64,000 bases of DNA from Forficula auricularia (GCA_024734495.1 JALMQS010000070.1:18104306-18168305), one strand, 5' to 3'; shown: positions 51,939 through 63,975, numbered from the stretch's first letter. Notes: generated by a model not told the origin, from the letters alone. Numbers and translations: made by a program.

Positions 51939-51944
51939 AAATAC

Positions 51945-51996
51945 CTACAGACCTACACGTTTCGAGAGTATTTACAGCAGTTCTTCATCAGGAACG
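51945..51996 (-). other. Hammerhead-like fragment, weak
   Basis: Minus strand: CTGATGA, about 20 bases with poor pairing, then GAAACGTG. The GUG triplet is not a normal cleavage site and stem II is weak, so I do not call it a ribozyme. Confidence 0.25.
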
Positions 51997-52699
51997 TGTA
52001 TACGACTGTCTGATTGTCTAATATTTTTGTATGATACTGACCTCTTTAGCCATTTTATAAAAATAATTTTAATTCGATTGCATAAGATTATTCATAATAA
52101 TAATAATAATAAATAAAAAAAGTATTCAAAATAGAATTATTTATTCATTTTTTTAATTTATTATTTAATCCCTAGCCTTTTAGCCAGCCGATATTATTAA
52201 AACAATATTTTATATTTCATATTAATTTGTAAACGTTCTAAAGCTTAAAATTATTATTATTATTATTATTATTTCTATTTTCATATTTAAATATTCCATG
52301 AATATATTTTTTAAACCTCATACGACAAGTAAATCATTTTATTATTATTATATATAATAATACATATATGGAATTTTTTTTTTTTTTTATAAAAATTAGC
52401 CAAAAAGTTTGATATGTAAAAAAAAAATCCTATGAATAGAAATAGATTTTTATATTTGAAATTTAAATGAAATATTTAAGTTTTTTATATTTAGAACATA
52501 TACAATAGGGATCCTATATATATATACAATAAATAAGACATTTCTGGATATGTATATGTATCTACAATATATTAAATAAATTCAGATTTTTTTTATGAAA
52601 ACAATGATAAAACGTATATTAAATATCTAAACGTTTCGGTATACCTACCATACATACAATTAATTTTTTCTTTAATTTCTTTTTATTGTTTTAAAATTT
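51997..52699. other. AT-rich stretch, no feature
   Basis: AAT- and TAT-rich simple sequence (e.g. 52093-52115, 52250-52275). Confidence 0.5.
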
Positions 52700-53110
52700 T
52701 AAAACCCCTAATAGTTAGTTACAAATATTATTATATATTAAAATTAGAAAAAATTTAATTAATTAAGGATGTTCTCTTTAAAGATGGATTGGTAGAACTC
52801 AATGCTCAATTAATCCAAATAAAATAATTTATTCGAACGTCATCTTCTTCAAAATCCCGACCGAGGGTGAACCGCGGCCTGAAATCGTGTACACCTACTT
52901 CCACTTCCACTTTCATTTCCAAGTAAAAGACAATAGATGACAATAGATTATCTAATTTCAAATAATTCAAAAGACGTGTGTACACATCAATTCCAATCGC
53001 GGTTCACCCCTCGATTTCCCGACAATTCAGAGGGTCGTCTCTTCTTCTTAGGGGCTTAAAAGGGGCAACGATGGAACCTGCATGTATATTAATATTATTT
53101 TTAACTACCT
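52700..53110. repeat. Dispersed repeat shared with 2320 and 32.2 kb
   Basis: 52860-53025 matches 2320-2530 and 53020-53105 matches 32190-32290. The repeat is interrupted at about 53112 and seems to resume at about 53790. Confidence 0.55.
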
Positions 53111-53790
53111 GACGACCGGTCCTTCAGCCCGGCGTCACCTAGCCCCTGGCGGCAAGCGTCTCATTCCGATTTTTTTTTTGAAAATGTGACATCTTGGTCA
53201 ATGATTCAAGCGTTAATTGTAGCCTGAAGTTATAGAATATTTATGAAACGCTATTATTAGCCAAATATTGACTTTTTTAATATTTAGTGTTTATATTTTT
53301 GTTTGGTTATATTAGATTTTGTAGTAAGCTAAAAACATACAGTAATATAGATTGAAAGGCTCCATAAGGAGCCAATGTATTTTAGCGTATACGAGTTATA
53401 GAGCTCTCTGGCGAGACCAGGACGAAACCATTGGGCAATAAAATGGCGGAAACCCCTCTCTTCGGGGCAAATTTTGGTGACATTTTCAAGAGTAAAAAAA
53501 TCTGCTTATATATATAAATATAAAGGGTATGTATTTTTTATCTATGACAAAGGATTTGAATGTTCTATGATCTTTGGATAGCTCTTAAGAACTAAGAGTT
53601 TTCGCCCTGCAGTCGCTAGAGAGCGCTTTTTCTATATACGGTAGCCTTCCACTCTATATTACTCTATGGCTAAAAGCTAAAGGTAGTATGTGTTAATTCA
53701 TACCATCTATTGGCAAATGTTTCAAGCTTGATGTACATACGGAACAGTCTATTTGATTAATATAGATAGAATATTCATATAAGTTCAACA
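53111..53790. other. Unassigned insertion-like segment
   Basis: Less AT-rich DNA splitting the flanking repeat. It contains GGCTCCATAAGGAGCC (a hairpin) and GAAACCCCTCTCTTCGGGGC. No frame or terminal repeat recognised. Confidence 0.35.
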
Positions 53791-54000
53791 ATTAAGTGCA
53801 CAGCCATGCCTTGAAGATGGCCAGTGCGGGTCAAAACGTTGTCAAAAAAAAATAATAATTAAATTTTATATTTTATTCTGGCTTCAAATAAAAATAGACC
53901 TTTTTACCAGGATTAAAATTAAAAAAATTATTAATATATCGCTTTATCGCTATTAACTAAATAAAAAAAATTACCAATCAACGCTAGGTACTACTAATAA
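53791..54000. repeat. Hairpin-family end, degraded
   Basis: GGTCAAAACGTTG, TAGACCTTTTTACCAG and ACCAATCAACGCTAGGTACT correspond to the end sequence at 32500-32610 and 49710. The terminal hairpin is destroyed. Confidence 0.5.
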
Positions 54001-54582
54001 TAATAATAAAAGCAAACAGGCACTGCTACGAAACTTAGTAAGCTAGCCAGTCTCGCAATTTACCGCTTTTTTCAAGCCCTCACGCCCAATAAGCATTTAA
54101 AAATATTAAAATAGATTACAATGTTTGTCTCTTGTAAAATAAACGTAATTGCATTTCTATAACGTAATTATTGTTAAGTACGAGTAGATATATAGTTAAA
54201 TATTCTCTTTATTAAGATTTATATTCATTCCATGGATAGAATTCCAGGCTTTAGTTAATTAATTCTATTTATAAATTCCAAATATTAGTAAAATATATAT
54301 TTATTAAAGCGGGTTCGAACCGTGTGAGATTGTCTCGTGTCTGTTTGTGCGTGTGTGTGTGTGTATGTATACATTGAGGATTTACTACTTAATTACAAAA
54401 CGAAAATTAAACTTTGAGCCTTCAATTTGTAGAAAATGAATGTGGATCAATTTTATCGAGAAAACAAGCATTCCAATGTTCAATAGAACGAACAACCAAA
54501 CCAAAACAAAAAACAACAACAACAACAACACAAAAGGAGAATGAAATTAATTCAATTCCACCGTCTCTGATCATTATGAATA
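54001..54582. other. AT-rich stretch with (GT)n and (AAC)n
   Basis: (GT)n at about 54350-54364 and (AAC)n at about 54513-54530. No gene recognised. Confidence 0.5.
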
Positions 54583-55143
54583 GACTTAATACTATCTACT
54601 AATATTAGCCCAATAAAAATACAAACAAATAGAGGGAAAATAATTAAATTAATTAATTTTTGTTTTCTAGGGATTTTTGTATTAAACTAAAACAGTTTAT
54701 TTATTTATAAATCTACGTCACAATCAAAAGAAGCTATTTAAGGTTATAATTTTGTATTGCCAATATATTTTAAAATGTTTTATAAAATATCTTAAATATA
54801 TTATTCTTATTATTTACGAATAATTGGGAAAATATTTAAATATTGTTAAAATTATTTAAAATCTATTAATACTGTCTACTAATATTAGCCCAATATAAAA
54901 TACAAATAGAGGTAGAATAATTTAATTAATTAATTTTTGTTTTCTAGGGATTTTTGTATTAAACTAAAACAGTTTATTTATAAATCTACTTCACAATCAA
55001 AAGAAGGCATTTAAGTTTATAATTTTCTATTGCCAATATATTTTAAAATGTTTTATAAAACATCTTAAATATATTAATATTCTTATCATTTACGAATAAT
55101 TAGAAACATTTTCAAATTTTGTTGAAATTATTTAAAAACTAAT
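54583..55143 (+). repeat. Direct tandem duplication of about 280 bp
   Basis: 54583-54864 and 54865-55143 share ACTAATATTAGCCCAATA, TTTTCTAGGGATTTTTGTAT, AAACTAAAACAGTTTATTTA and GCCAATATATTTTAAAATGT in the same order, with small differences. Confidence 0.9.
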
Positions 55144-55189
55144 ATCTCAATACCTACTTATTATAATTGGCTTGCGCGTAAGGATGGCA

Positions 55190-55790
55190 AATTATTTTTA
55201 ACCGACTTCAAAAAGAAGGAGGTTCTCAATTGGACTGATTTTTTTTTGTGTCAATGTTACCTGATTTCTTCGCCAATTGAAAACCGATTTTGATGATTTT
55301 TTTTGAATTGGGTTCAGTCTCGTTTCCGTTTAGTAAAAATATAAATTTCATTGGTATTGGATCTTTTTTGTTTTGTTTGTTCAGGCATAACTTCTTTGTT
55401 TATGAACCGATTTTAATGATTCTTTCTGCGTTTGGATCAGTATAGCTCCAATGTAGTACAGATACCTATTTATTTATTTTATGTATGTTCAGCGAGAACT
55501 TTTTGCCACCTGGGCCGATTTCGATGATTCTTTTTTTATTGGGAAGAGGGTACATTAGGGGTGGTCCCATATTAATTTGGTCAAGTTCCGATCAATGACG
55601 AAATAACGCAAATCTCCAATTCTTATTAGCAAACAATCGAAATTATAATAAATAAAATCTTAAAACATTCATTTAAAACCCTCAAACGTTTCGAGAGAAT
55701 TTCTATATTTATGAATTGAATTTTCTGATCATTTTCTGATCCATTTACCATCTACCGTTTGTTAGTGGTAAAAAGCATTTACTTTGCGAC
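55190..55790 (+). repeat. ACCGACTTC dispersed repeat, 5' part
   Basis: AACCGACTTCAAAAAGAAGG start and the usual series of phrases to AAACCCTCAAACGTTTCGAG. The foldback end is absent. Confidence 0.78.
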
Positions 55791-56027
55791 ATACAACCGG
55801 CCCTAAGCCATCAGCGAAGAGAAATGTTCCTTTTAATTAAATAAACAGTCTATATTAAATAAATAATACCCTTTTATTTAAAACAAAACATCTCCTTCAA
55901 TTACCATCAAATCTAACATATCAGATGGCATATTTTACAAATATATCGATATAAAAAAATAATCGATATATCGTTGCCATCCCTAATTGCGCGACGAGGC
56001 TGACGTGATTCTTTTAATTTTAAAATC
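55791..56027. other. Spacer
   Basis: A small TATCGATATA palindrome cluster near 55940-55975. Otherwise nothing. Confidence 0.4.
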
Positions 56028-56035
56028 CACTAATA

Positions 56036-57078
56036 CAGGGGTCTTCAACGTTTTACAAATCAAGGGCCCAAATTTTTTTTTCTGCACAGCGGGCCGGACC
56101 ATAGGTATTTTTATAAGGATTTTTTTATTGGCAATGGTCAGGATGATTAATCAAGTAGATAAGTAGAAAACATTTATTTATTGAGCCAACATCAACAAAA
56201 GGGGCAAATAAAAATCAATACAATGCAATTGGTCAATGAGATGTCTGACACTGCTTATTTTTAACCAGTTTATCAATATCTGGTTTAATATTGCTGGTTG
56301 CAATCCTCAAACTGTTCTCAAGGTGAACATCGGTGATTCTGGTCCTTGTTTTGGATTTCATGTTTTTCATCCGTGAAAATAACTGCTCACATGTATATGT
56401 GGATCCAAAAAGTGATATTGTTTTCAGTGCATGATCTCTGATTTTGTGGAAATCTGTAATGGAGAATAGAAATCAAGCAAATCAACATCAAATTTATTTT
56501 TTAAGGTTGAATTGCACTGTAGCTCTATCAATTCCATCTGAAATTCTTCCGGAACTTCTTCAACCGAAATGCTGAATGGACGAGCAAATAAATTGAGGTA
56601 CTTTTCGTCTCTCCGAAAATTAAGGAATCGCAAATGGAATTGTGTTTTCAGATCCTGAAGTGCAGAAATATATTTGTCCATATTCGAAATCTGGAATAAT
56701 GACAGATGAGGAAAATGCGTGGTAATGTTTCATTGGAACTGACTGATCCATAGTTCGAGTTTTAATTCAAACGCTTTTAAAAAATCAAGTAATTCGTGAA
56801 CTAAATTATTTTTAGTAATTTCATGTTAATATTTCGTCGTTTAGTTGTAACTAAATAAGATAATTATTTTATACCTTTTAATGAATTTTATTTGATTTTT
56901 GAGTTATTATTAATTTATTTATTTATTTTTATATTAGTTAAAGTTTGCCCACTATGGCCATTTTTTTGAAGTCGGTTTTTATTTTTTTCTAAAAAATTAT
57001 TTTTTTGTATTCGTTATTGAGAGTGCTGTTGGCGGGCCGCAGAAAACATATCGGCGGGCCGCGGGTTGAAGACCCTTG
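56036..57078. mobile_element. hAT element with 8 bp target duplication
   Basis: CACTAATA occurs at 56028-56035 and 57079-57086. Just inside are CAGGGGTCTTCAACG on the left and (reverse) CAAGGGTCTTCAACCCGCGG on the right, with GGGCCGG/CGGCCC subterminal repeats at both ends. An 8 bp duplication and CAGGG-type ends define hAT. The interior has the C-terminal part of the transposase and a secondary insertion of ACCGACTTC repeat sequence at about 56815-56990. Confidence 0.92.
56233..56814 (-). pseudogene. hAT transposase C-terminal part including the dimerisation domain
   Basis: From 56814 on the minus strand: LVHELLDFLKAFELKLELW, a TGA, THFPHLSLFQISNMDKYISA, YLNLFARPFSISVEEVPEEF, MELIELQCNSTLKNKF, and after a frameshift near 56455 FHKIRDHALKTISLFGSTYT, CEQLFSRMKNMKSKTRTRI, VHLENSLRIATSNIKPDI and stop at 56233. 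SLFGSTYTCEQLFSxMK...LR(I/L)A is the hAT C-terminal dimerisation domain, of the type seen in GTF2IRD2/ZBED-like relatives. The N-terminal zinc finger and first catalytic residues are missing. Two lesions (one stop, one frameshift) are visible. Confidence 0.9.
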
Positions 57079-57173
57079 CACTAATAGTTCATGATAAATA
57101 GAATTTATTAAAATTAGAAAATTAGAATAAAAAATAATCAAGAATTAATTTCAAAATATATTATATTATTATA

Positions 57174-57735
57174 CAGGGTAGGGCATAAAGATCTCCCACA
57201 TTTTAAAGATGTATTAAAAGTATTATGAAAAGAACATAAAATTTATTTTTTAAACATTAATCAGAAAAAAGGGGAGTGAAGGGTCAAAAATGAAAATTCT
57301 GACCCTTTCGACCGAAATCAGCTAAATTTTGTATACGCAATTCTGTGGGCCCTCAAAAGGCTAGAAATGCAAAAACTAACCATCCAAAATGGGGAGGGAG
57401 GGTCAAAAATGAAAATTCTAGCCCTTAAGACCGAAATCCAATCAAATTTTGTATACATAGTTTGATCGATAGGGCTAAAATTTTCATTTTTGACTCTCCC
57501 TCCCCTTTTGGGTATTTAGTTTTTGCATTTCTAACCTTCTTGGGATCCACAGAATATGTATACAAAATTTGGTTGAGTTTGGTCGAAAGGGCTAGAATTT
57601 TCATTTTTGACCCCCCCCCCCTTTTTTTTTGTATTTTATGTTCTTTTCATAAATATATTCAGTTTTTTTCTATTTAAATTTTTTCATTTTTTTTATACCT
57701 CTTCAAAATGTGGGAGATCTTCATGGCCCACCCTG
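57174..57735. mobile_element. Palindromic MITE, TACAGGGTAGGGCATAAAG family, copy 1
   Basis: CAGGGTAGGGCATAAAGATC at the left and its near complement (GATCTTCATGGCCCACCCTG) at the right, TA on both sides. The inverted repeat extends through almost the entire element, with ATGAAAATTCT-GACCCTTTC and its complement meeting near 57455. No coding capacity. Confidence 0.9.
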
Positions 57736-57737
57736 TA

Positions 57738-57950
57738 TAATATAAATTTTACTTTTAAAACCCACTACAGAGCCACGTGGGCAGCAAGATGCCCGCCGTA
57801 AGAAAAAGAGAAATCTAGGAATTGCCTACTTTCAGGCGTCTTCTCTGCTTGAAGCTCTGCTAAAGAAAAGATCCTCGGCGTGGGCCGGAACCTTCACTGA
57901 AAAAAAGACAAATTACATTAAATAGTATGTTGATATATTACAATTAGTAT
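57738..57950. other. Spacer with CACTG-type start
   Basis: AAGATGCCCGCCGT (57788) recurs at 34718. CACTGAAAAAAAG at 57895 looks like the left end of the CACTG element, with nothing recognisable following. Confidence 0.4.
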
Positions 57951-58560
57951 ATCATTAAAGTTGATGTTAAAAAAATTACAGGTTTACTTCAAATTCGTAC
58001 TTTTCATTATCAACTTCAGGATTTTAAAAATCAAAATCAGACTTATTCAAAAAAATTCAGAATTTCTATAAAACCTTGCATATTTTACATATATTAAATT
58101 ATAGCTGAATTTTACCTGAAAACGTTTGCTGAGAGCATAAAATGCTAATCTTGAAATGTTTTAGTTAATGAGCTAATTTTAATACCCATTAATAGTTCAT
58201 GACAAATAAAATTTATTAAAAATTAAAAAATTTAAATTATTACTCACTATGGGGCAGCAAGATGTAGGAAAAATTGGTACTCAAATATCTTACAATGCTC
58301 CAGATTTTAGCTTTTACCTGAAAACGTTTCCGGAGAGTTCATAATGCTAATCTTGAAACGTTTTAGTTGATGAGCTAAAAATTGGTACGGAAATATATTA
58401 AAAGACACCAAATTTTAGCTTTTTATCTGAAAATCTTTCCCGAGAATATAAATTGTCATTTTAGTATAGTTTTAGCTAATGAGGTGAAAATTGGTTCGCA
58501 AATATCTTACAATGCACCAAATTTTAGCTTTTTACCTGAAAGTTAAATTAAATTAAAACT
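57951..58560 (+). repeat. Diverged tandem repeat, about 107 bp unit
   Basis: Units with TTTTAGCTTTTTACCTGAAA, CGTTTCC-GAGAG, CTAATCTTGAAACGTTTTAG and ATATCTTACAATGCACC occur at about 58100, 58290, 58395 and 58495. A dispersed-repeat piece (58185-58265) separates the first two. Confidence 0.75.
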
Positions 58561-59525
58561 TTTTCCTCAACTATAACTTTTTTCTATTATTTCATCTGTT
58601 TATTAATAAATTTTGAATTTGATTTGAAAAAGTCTGATTTTGATATGGAAAAGTCCGAATTTGAACTTAAAAACCCATAAATAATTTATATAATAAAATT
58701 TTTTTTTTCTAAAATAAAAAAACAACTTAGCTATGTTAAGAAAATGTATTCTAATGGTGATAGATTTGAAATTGCTAATAAGCAAGTTGGCCACAGCCAA
58801 CATTAATAATATCAGATTTCTTAAAATTATTATTTAAAAGTACTTAATTGAAAATTAACTTTAAATCGATATTATGTAATATTATCTGTCTGTAATTTGA
58901 TCCCCTGAATATTAGCGAAAATTCTTTATTAATGGCTCTGGCGATACGATAACAAAAAGAACCACGCTACATTTTAAACGTATCTTAAAGTTTATAAAAC
59001 GAGGATGTTTTTTTCATATTTTTTAGATTAAGTGTATTGGACTTTTTTTAGTAATCGTCTTGAATCTAAATTACATAGAATAAAATACATTAGAGCACAA
59101 AGAAAGTATGTTGCTTACACTTCAGCGAAATGATAGATACTGATTTTTATAGGGAAATGATGACGCTTTAACATGAATATAGTTACAAGATGATCCGATG
59201 CGATTTAATGCTATTTACGCCATCTTTTATAAATCCCTCAAAACCTATTAGTACACCTAATATTTCGGATTCTATGTAAGTTGGGTGCATGAATTTTTTT
59301 TTTTTTAGTAATGTCTTATTCACCAGCTATTAGAAAAGTGTCTCTTTACCACTTAGAGTGAAGTACTTTGTTTTTACAATTAGCAGTTATTGGTAGAAAG
59401 TCGAGAAATTTAAAAAAAAAATTAAAACTCTAATAACCCCAAAACTATGGATTTTTGACCCTGGGTTCATAGAGTCAAATTTATTGGAAATAATAACCCT
59501 TTTCAAGATTTCTATCCAATTACCA
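58561..59525. other. AT-rich stretch, no gene recognised
   Basis: No transposon end or credible frame. Confidence 0.5.
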
Positions 59526-59900
59526 ATAACCCTCTGTATAGAATTGGTTTCTCGAAAACGGCTCTAATGATTTCGATGAAAATTACGCTTTAGGAGGGTA
59601 TGGCATTTTGATCTGTCAAGAACAAATCTTCAAATAAATTTAATTTGATTGTTTTTGTTTTTCTTAATTAAAGTAATTATTCACTGGTTAAGTAATGCTA
59701 AATTTGGATTTGTAAAAAGGGTTTCTTTCAGAAAATGGACATTTTCAGGTTATTTTTCTCAAAGACCATTTTTAAACGACTTATATACCTACTATTAATA
59801 TAATATACTTTTTTCCCGGAACGTTTGAATTATTAATAAATGTTTTATGAATGTTTTTCAAAAAAAAAAAACTACCTATACCTACCTAGGTATTTATTTA
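59526..59900 (+). repeat. Hairpin-family repeat, 5' part
   Basis: GAATTGGTTTCTCGAAAACG and CGGCTCTAATGATTTCGATG match 7186, 29640 and 49770. Fades into a MITE duplication at 59901. Confidence 0.7.
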
Positions 59901-59950
59901 TTAGAATAAAAAATAATCAAGAATTAATTTCAAAATATATTATATTATTA

Positions 59951-60502
59951 TACAGGGTAGGGCATAAAGATCTCCCACATTTTAAAGAGGTATTAAAAGT
60001 ATTATGAAAAGAACATAAAATATATTTTTTAAACATTAATCAGAAAAAAAGGGAGTGAAGGGGCAAAAATGAAAATTCTGACCATTTCGACCAAAATCAG
60101 CTAAATTTTGTATACGCAATTCTGTGGGCACCCAAAAGGCTAGATGTGCAAAAACTAACCATCCAAAATGGGGAGGAGGGTCAAAAATGAAAATTCTAGC
60201 CCTTTAGACCGAAATCCAATCAAATTTTGTATACATAGTTTGATCGATAGGGCTAAATTTTTTTCATTTTGACTCTCCCTCCCCATTTTGGGTATTTAGT
60301 TTTTGCATTTCTAGCCTTCTTGGGGTCCACAGAATATGTATACAAAATTTGATTGGAAGGGCTAGAATTTTCATTTTTGCCCCCCACCCCTTTTTTTTAT
60401 TTTATGTTCTTTTCATAAATATATTCAGTTTTTTTCTATTTAAATTTTTTCATTTTTTTTTATACCTCTTCAAAATGTGGGAGATCTTTAAGGCCCACCC
60501 TC
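59951..60502. mobile_element. Palindromic MITE copy 2, with duplicated flank
   Basis: Same element as 57174-57735, TA on both sides. The 50 bases to its left (59901-59950) are also identical or nearly so to 57122-57173, so a larger segment than the MITE was copied. Confidence 0.9.
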
Positions 60503-60775
60503 TATAATATAAATTATAAATGAAAAACAGACGCTCTTTCAAAATTCGTGGCTTTTTATAATTTTTTTATATTTTTTATCAAGGGGTGCCCCATTCTGTA
60601 CCCGGGTCTCAATTTTGGGATCATTTTTTTAAAATTAATTTAATAATTAATGTGTGGTTAAATAATAATTAATCAGGTGGTGGAATTAAAACAAAACATG
60701 TGTTTGATTAAATAAACAATAATTAAAATTAAAAATAAAAATTACCTTGGTCCGCCAGGTACTTTAGTTTAAAAG
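60503..60775 (+). repeat. Hairpin-family end, degraded
   Basis: TTGTACCCGGGTCTCAATTTTG-like text, ACAAAACATGTG and ATTACCTTGGTCCGCCAGGT correspond to 49600-49730. Confidence 0.5.
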
Positions 60776-61489
60776 CTATACAATGATCTTTACATTCCCG
60801 AATGGTTTATTGTATCTACAAACTTCTTCTACACCCTATTAATTAAATTACAGATCTCTCTACAATTGAGTGAATATCTTCTAAAGAAATAAAATTATTT
60901 TCAATGAAAATATTTATACAATGTTGAAAAACAAATAGCTTTAGAAAAGTGAAGAAAGAGTACCTAAGTCTTTAATCATTTAAATTAAAATCCCGCTCTG
61001 GGCGGCGAGTGAATTTACTTTTACTTTTCTCATTTATTCGACACCACTAGTAAAAAACAAACAAAAAAGAACTTACTTTTTCCACTACCACACTCAAGAA
61101 TATAATTACGAGGATTTCTATCTCATAAATGAATAAAATAATTTTAAAGAGAGCTCGCTGTTTGGAAATCTCGCCGTATTCAGTTTGTTTAATGTAGTTT
61201 AAAGGCCAAGTGTTTTTAAATTCAAACCACCGTTGCAACGCTGTATGGTTGATTTAGTAGTCTGGATAAATTAAGAGGGTAGACCCCATTTTGACTGACT
61301 TTATATTTCGTTTTTGAGTCTCGTATGAAAATTTGTTACTATTTCATGTTTTAAGAAAACCCTCTCCAAATTTTAGCCCAATAAAAAAAATTTTTAGAGG
61401 TGGTTCAAAAATGTAAAAAAATTAAATTTTCAAATTTTTGTTTTATTTTCTAAACCGGAAATTGTTTCTTTATGTAATAAAAATAAAAA
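60776..61489. other. AT-rich stretch, no gene recognised
   Basis: The 63-codon frame on the minus strand near 61047-61238 has no recognisable motif. Confidence 0.4.
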
Positions 61490-61740
61490 CTCTAAAAATT
61501 TCAGTTCAAAATTTCAATTTTTAGAGATATAGCTCAAGAATTTTTAAAATCTCAAAAATGAAAAAAAATCAATGTTTTTTCTTTTTTGGAAAATTTTTTC
61601 TTAATTTAATAAATATAACACTCTAAAAATTTCAGTTCAAAATTTGAATTTTTAAAGATTGCTCAAAAATTTTAAAAATCTCAAAAATTAAAAAAAAAAT
61701 CAATGTTTTTTCTTTTGGAAAATTTTTATTTTCTATTGAG
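61490..61740 (+). repeat. Two-unit tandem repeat, about 120 bp
   Basis: ACTCTAAAAATTTCAGTTCA, then AATCAATGTTTTTTCTTTT, occurs twice (about 61490-61620 and 61621-61740). Confidence 0.75.
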
Positions 61741-62384
61741 AAACTGAGAATTCCGATACGCTATCTGGTGGTGTAAATTGAAACTAACCACTGTGGGACA
61801 ACAAATTAAGCCACGCCCCTACCAAGGTCCCTATATTGGGACAGAATTTTAATTGTATCTTAACCCTGTTAGCACAGTTGGTCTAGAATATGTTTTCTAG
61901 GCACTAGGGGATCTTTTAGACATCTTAAAAACAATTAAGCGCTGAATAAAAGATCTTCTAGAGCGAGTGTGCTGCTATCTGGGAAAGTGTCCTGTTAGGG
62001 TAGTTGTTTTCCATTTTTCCCACCAGGGGAGACGGAGAAGCAGCTTTTTGGCAGATCCACTTGTATAATAAGCAACTTTTAATACGAAAAACGAAAATAT
62101 TTTCCAAAATACTTGAACTATCAAATTCATTTTCTTTTCAAAATTAATAAAAAAAAGTATGGGTGAATTCGGGGATTTTTTTATAATTTTATTTTAAGTA
62201 TTTGAAGAAAATTAAGCTGGTACAAATAATACGTAAAAAACGGTAATTTTAGAGCTCTCTCACATTGTAATTTTAAATTAAAATAAAATATGACTGAGCC
62301 TCATCCACATAAGCTCAAGGGGGAAGTGCATCTTCTTTAGCCGGAGATGTTATTGAAATAACTTTTTTTTTTATAAATTTTATT
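61741..62384. other. Unassigned region
   Basis: Slightly less AT-rich DNA with no recognisable frame or transposon end. Confidence 0.4.
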
Positions 62385-62460
62385 AAACCAATTATTTGAC
62401 ATGAATTAATGTATATATTGTATTTGAGCTTCGACTTCGGAGATAACTTCTATTGAAATA
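62385..62460 (-). repeat. Satellite unit fragment
   Basis: ATGAATTAATGTATATATTG and TTGAGCTTCGACTTCGGAGA match the right end of the ATCTGAAGTATTGG units in reverse complement. Confidence 0.65.
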
Positions 62461-63297
62461 ATTTAAATTCCCTAATTTTAATAAATTTTTATGTCATGAA
62501 ATATAAGTGGGTTTTAAAATAATAATTTAAATTTCCTAATTTTAATCAATTTTAGTGGGTTTTAAAAAAATATTTCCTTCTATTGAGTCATTTCCCTTTA
62601 GTGTAATAAAAAAAAAATTAAACAGATATTCATCGCTAAAAAAGTTTCATTTTAAAAAAAATTATTTTTTATTTTTTATATAAAATTTGACCCTTTCCAA
62701 AAATAATTCATTCGATTAAAATTTTAATACTATTTTTAATTTGTTCCAAAATAAATACTTATAATATATAAATTTCAAATTTTTATCTTATTTATGGTAA
62801 TTTACAAACTACAAAGCTACACAACAGACAACAATCAATATTAAAATTCATAGAGACTTGATAATATTTGGAAGATGTCATTTTGATATTCATCAATCAT
62901 TCTTTGTCTTTACTGAGACAAAAAAAAAATAATAATAATAATAAAACAACAGCAACTTCTCGTCAATTTGACAATTTTTCAAAAACAATTAGATTTAACC
63001 TTATCGGAATCATTATTCTTTGTCATTACTACTATTCATAATAAATAATATGCTATTTGTTTTGAATTTAGTTGGAGATTCTCCTAATAAATCAAATATT
63101 CACATTTTCTGACGTGATTTCGCAAATAAGTATTTTTCGAGACAAAAGTGATGATTTCTGTTAACCGCTTAGACAAATGCTAACAAAAATTTGGTTCATT
63201 TTAATACCCTATAACAAGGTTAAGTGTGTTACGCGGAACGCTGGGCTTCCATGAAAAATTGCCAAGGGTTCCGCAAAAAAATTCAGGGCAGGTGAAA
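62461..63297. other. AT-rich stretch, no gene recognised
   Basis: Nothing to call. Confidence 0.5.
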
Positions 63298-63975
63298 TAA
63301 GCTGACGTGTTCTGATGAGGCCATCCACTTGACTTTACCATACTAAAATGATTTATAATCATGTAGGGTGGTTAGTTTTTGCATTTTTATACTTCTGGGG
63401 TCCCACTGATTATGTATACAAAATTTGGTTCAGTTTGGTAAATGGCCAAGATTTTCATTTTTTGACCCTACGCCCCTCCCCCCCCCATTTTGGACGGTTA
63501 GTTTTTTCATTTTTAAACTTCTGGGGGTCCACTGATTATGTATACAAAAATTGGTTGAGTTTGCTCAAACGACCTAGATTTTTAATTTTTAACCCCCCTC
63601 CATCACACTTAATTTTGTGTCGATATGCGTCAAAATCTAATCAGCTCTTAATCTTAATGGACCAAAACTACGTGTGAAATTTGTTTTTGATATTAAAAGT
63701 AGTTTTTGAGCTAGCTCGTGCACAAAAATTTGTTAACACACAGACTAACTAACAGACATTTTGACAAAACAATTATTATCTCGAAAAATATAGTTTTTTT
63801 GATGTTCCCTTATTTGAGCTTTTTTGTACAGCGAAATGCCATGGTTTTGCTTAATTTTTTTAATCGAAATAATTTCAGCCGTTTTTAATATATTTTTAAA
63901 AAAAGAAGGAGAAAAACCACTTTTTTCATGCACGATTACAATACTTGACCATACCCTGTATGGTAAATTAGAAAA
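63298..63975 (+). repeat. Copy of the 24575-25290 dispersed repeat
   Basis: AAGCTGACGTGTTCTG, GATTATGTATACAAAATTTG twice, GTGTCGATATGCG, CCAAAACTACGTGTGAAATT and the end CATACCCTGTATGG follow in the same order as at 24.6-25.3 kb. Frames across it are by-products. Confidence 0.85.

Noticed and set aside
51945..51996. CTGATGA...GAAACGTG as a further hammerhead
   Set aside because: Stem II does not pair well and GUG is not an accepted cleavage triplet.
57462..57801. Two frames of 64-71 codons with Pro/Phe-rich content, like those at 63348-63677
   Set aside because: They translate MITE or dispersed-repeat DNA that is present in several copies with different frames open.
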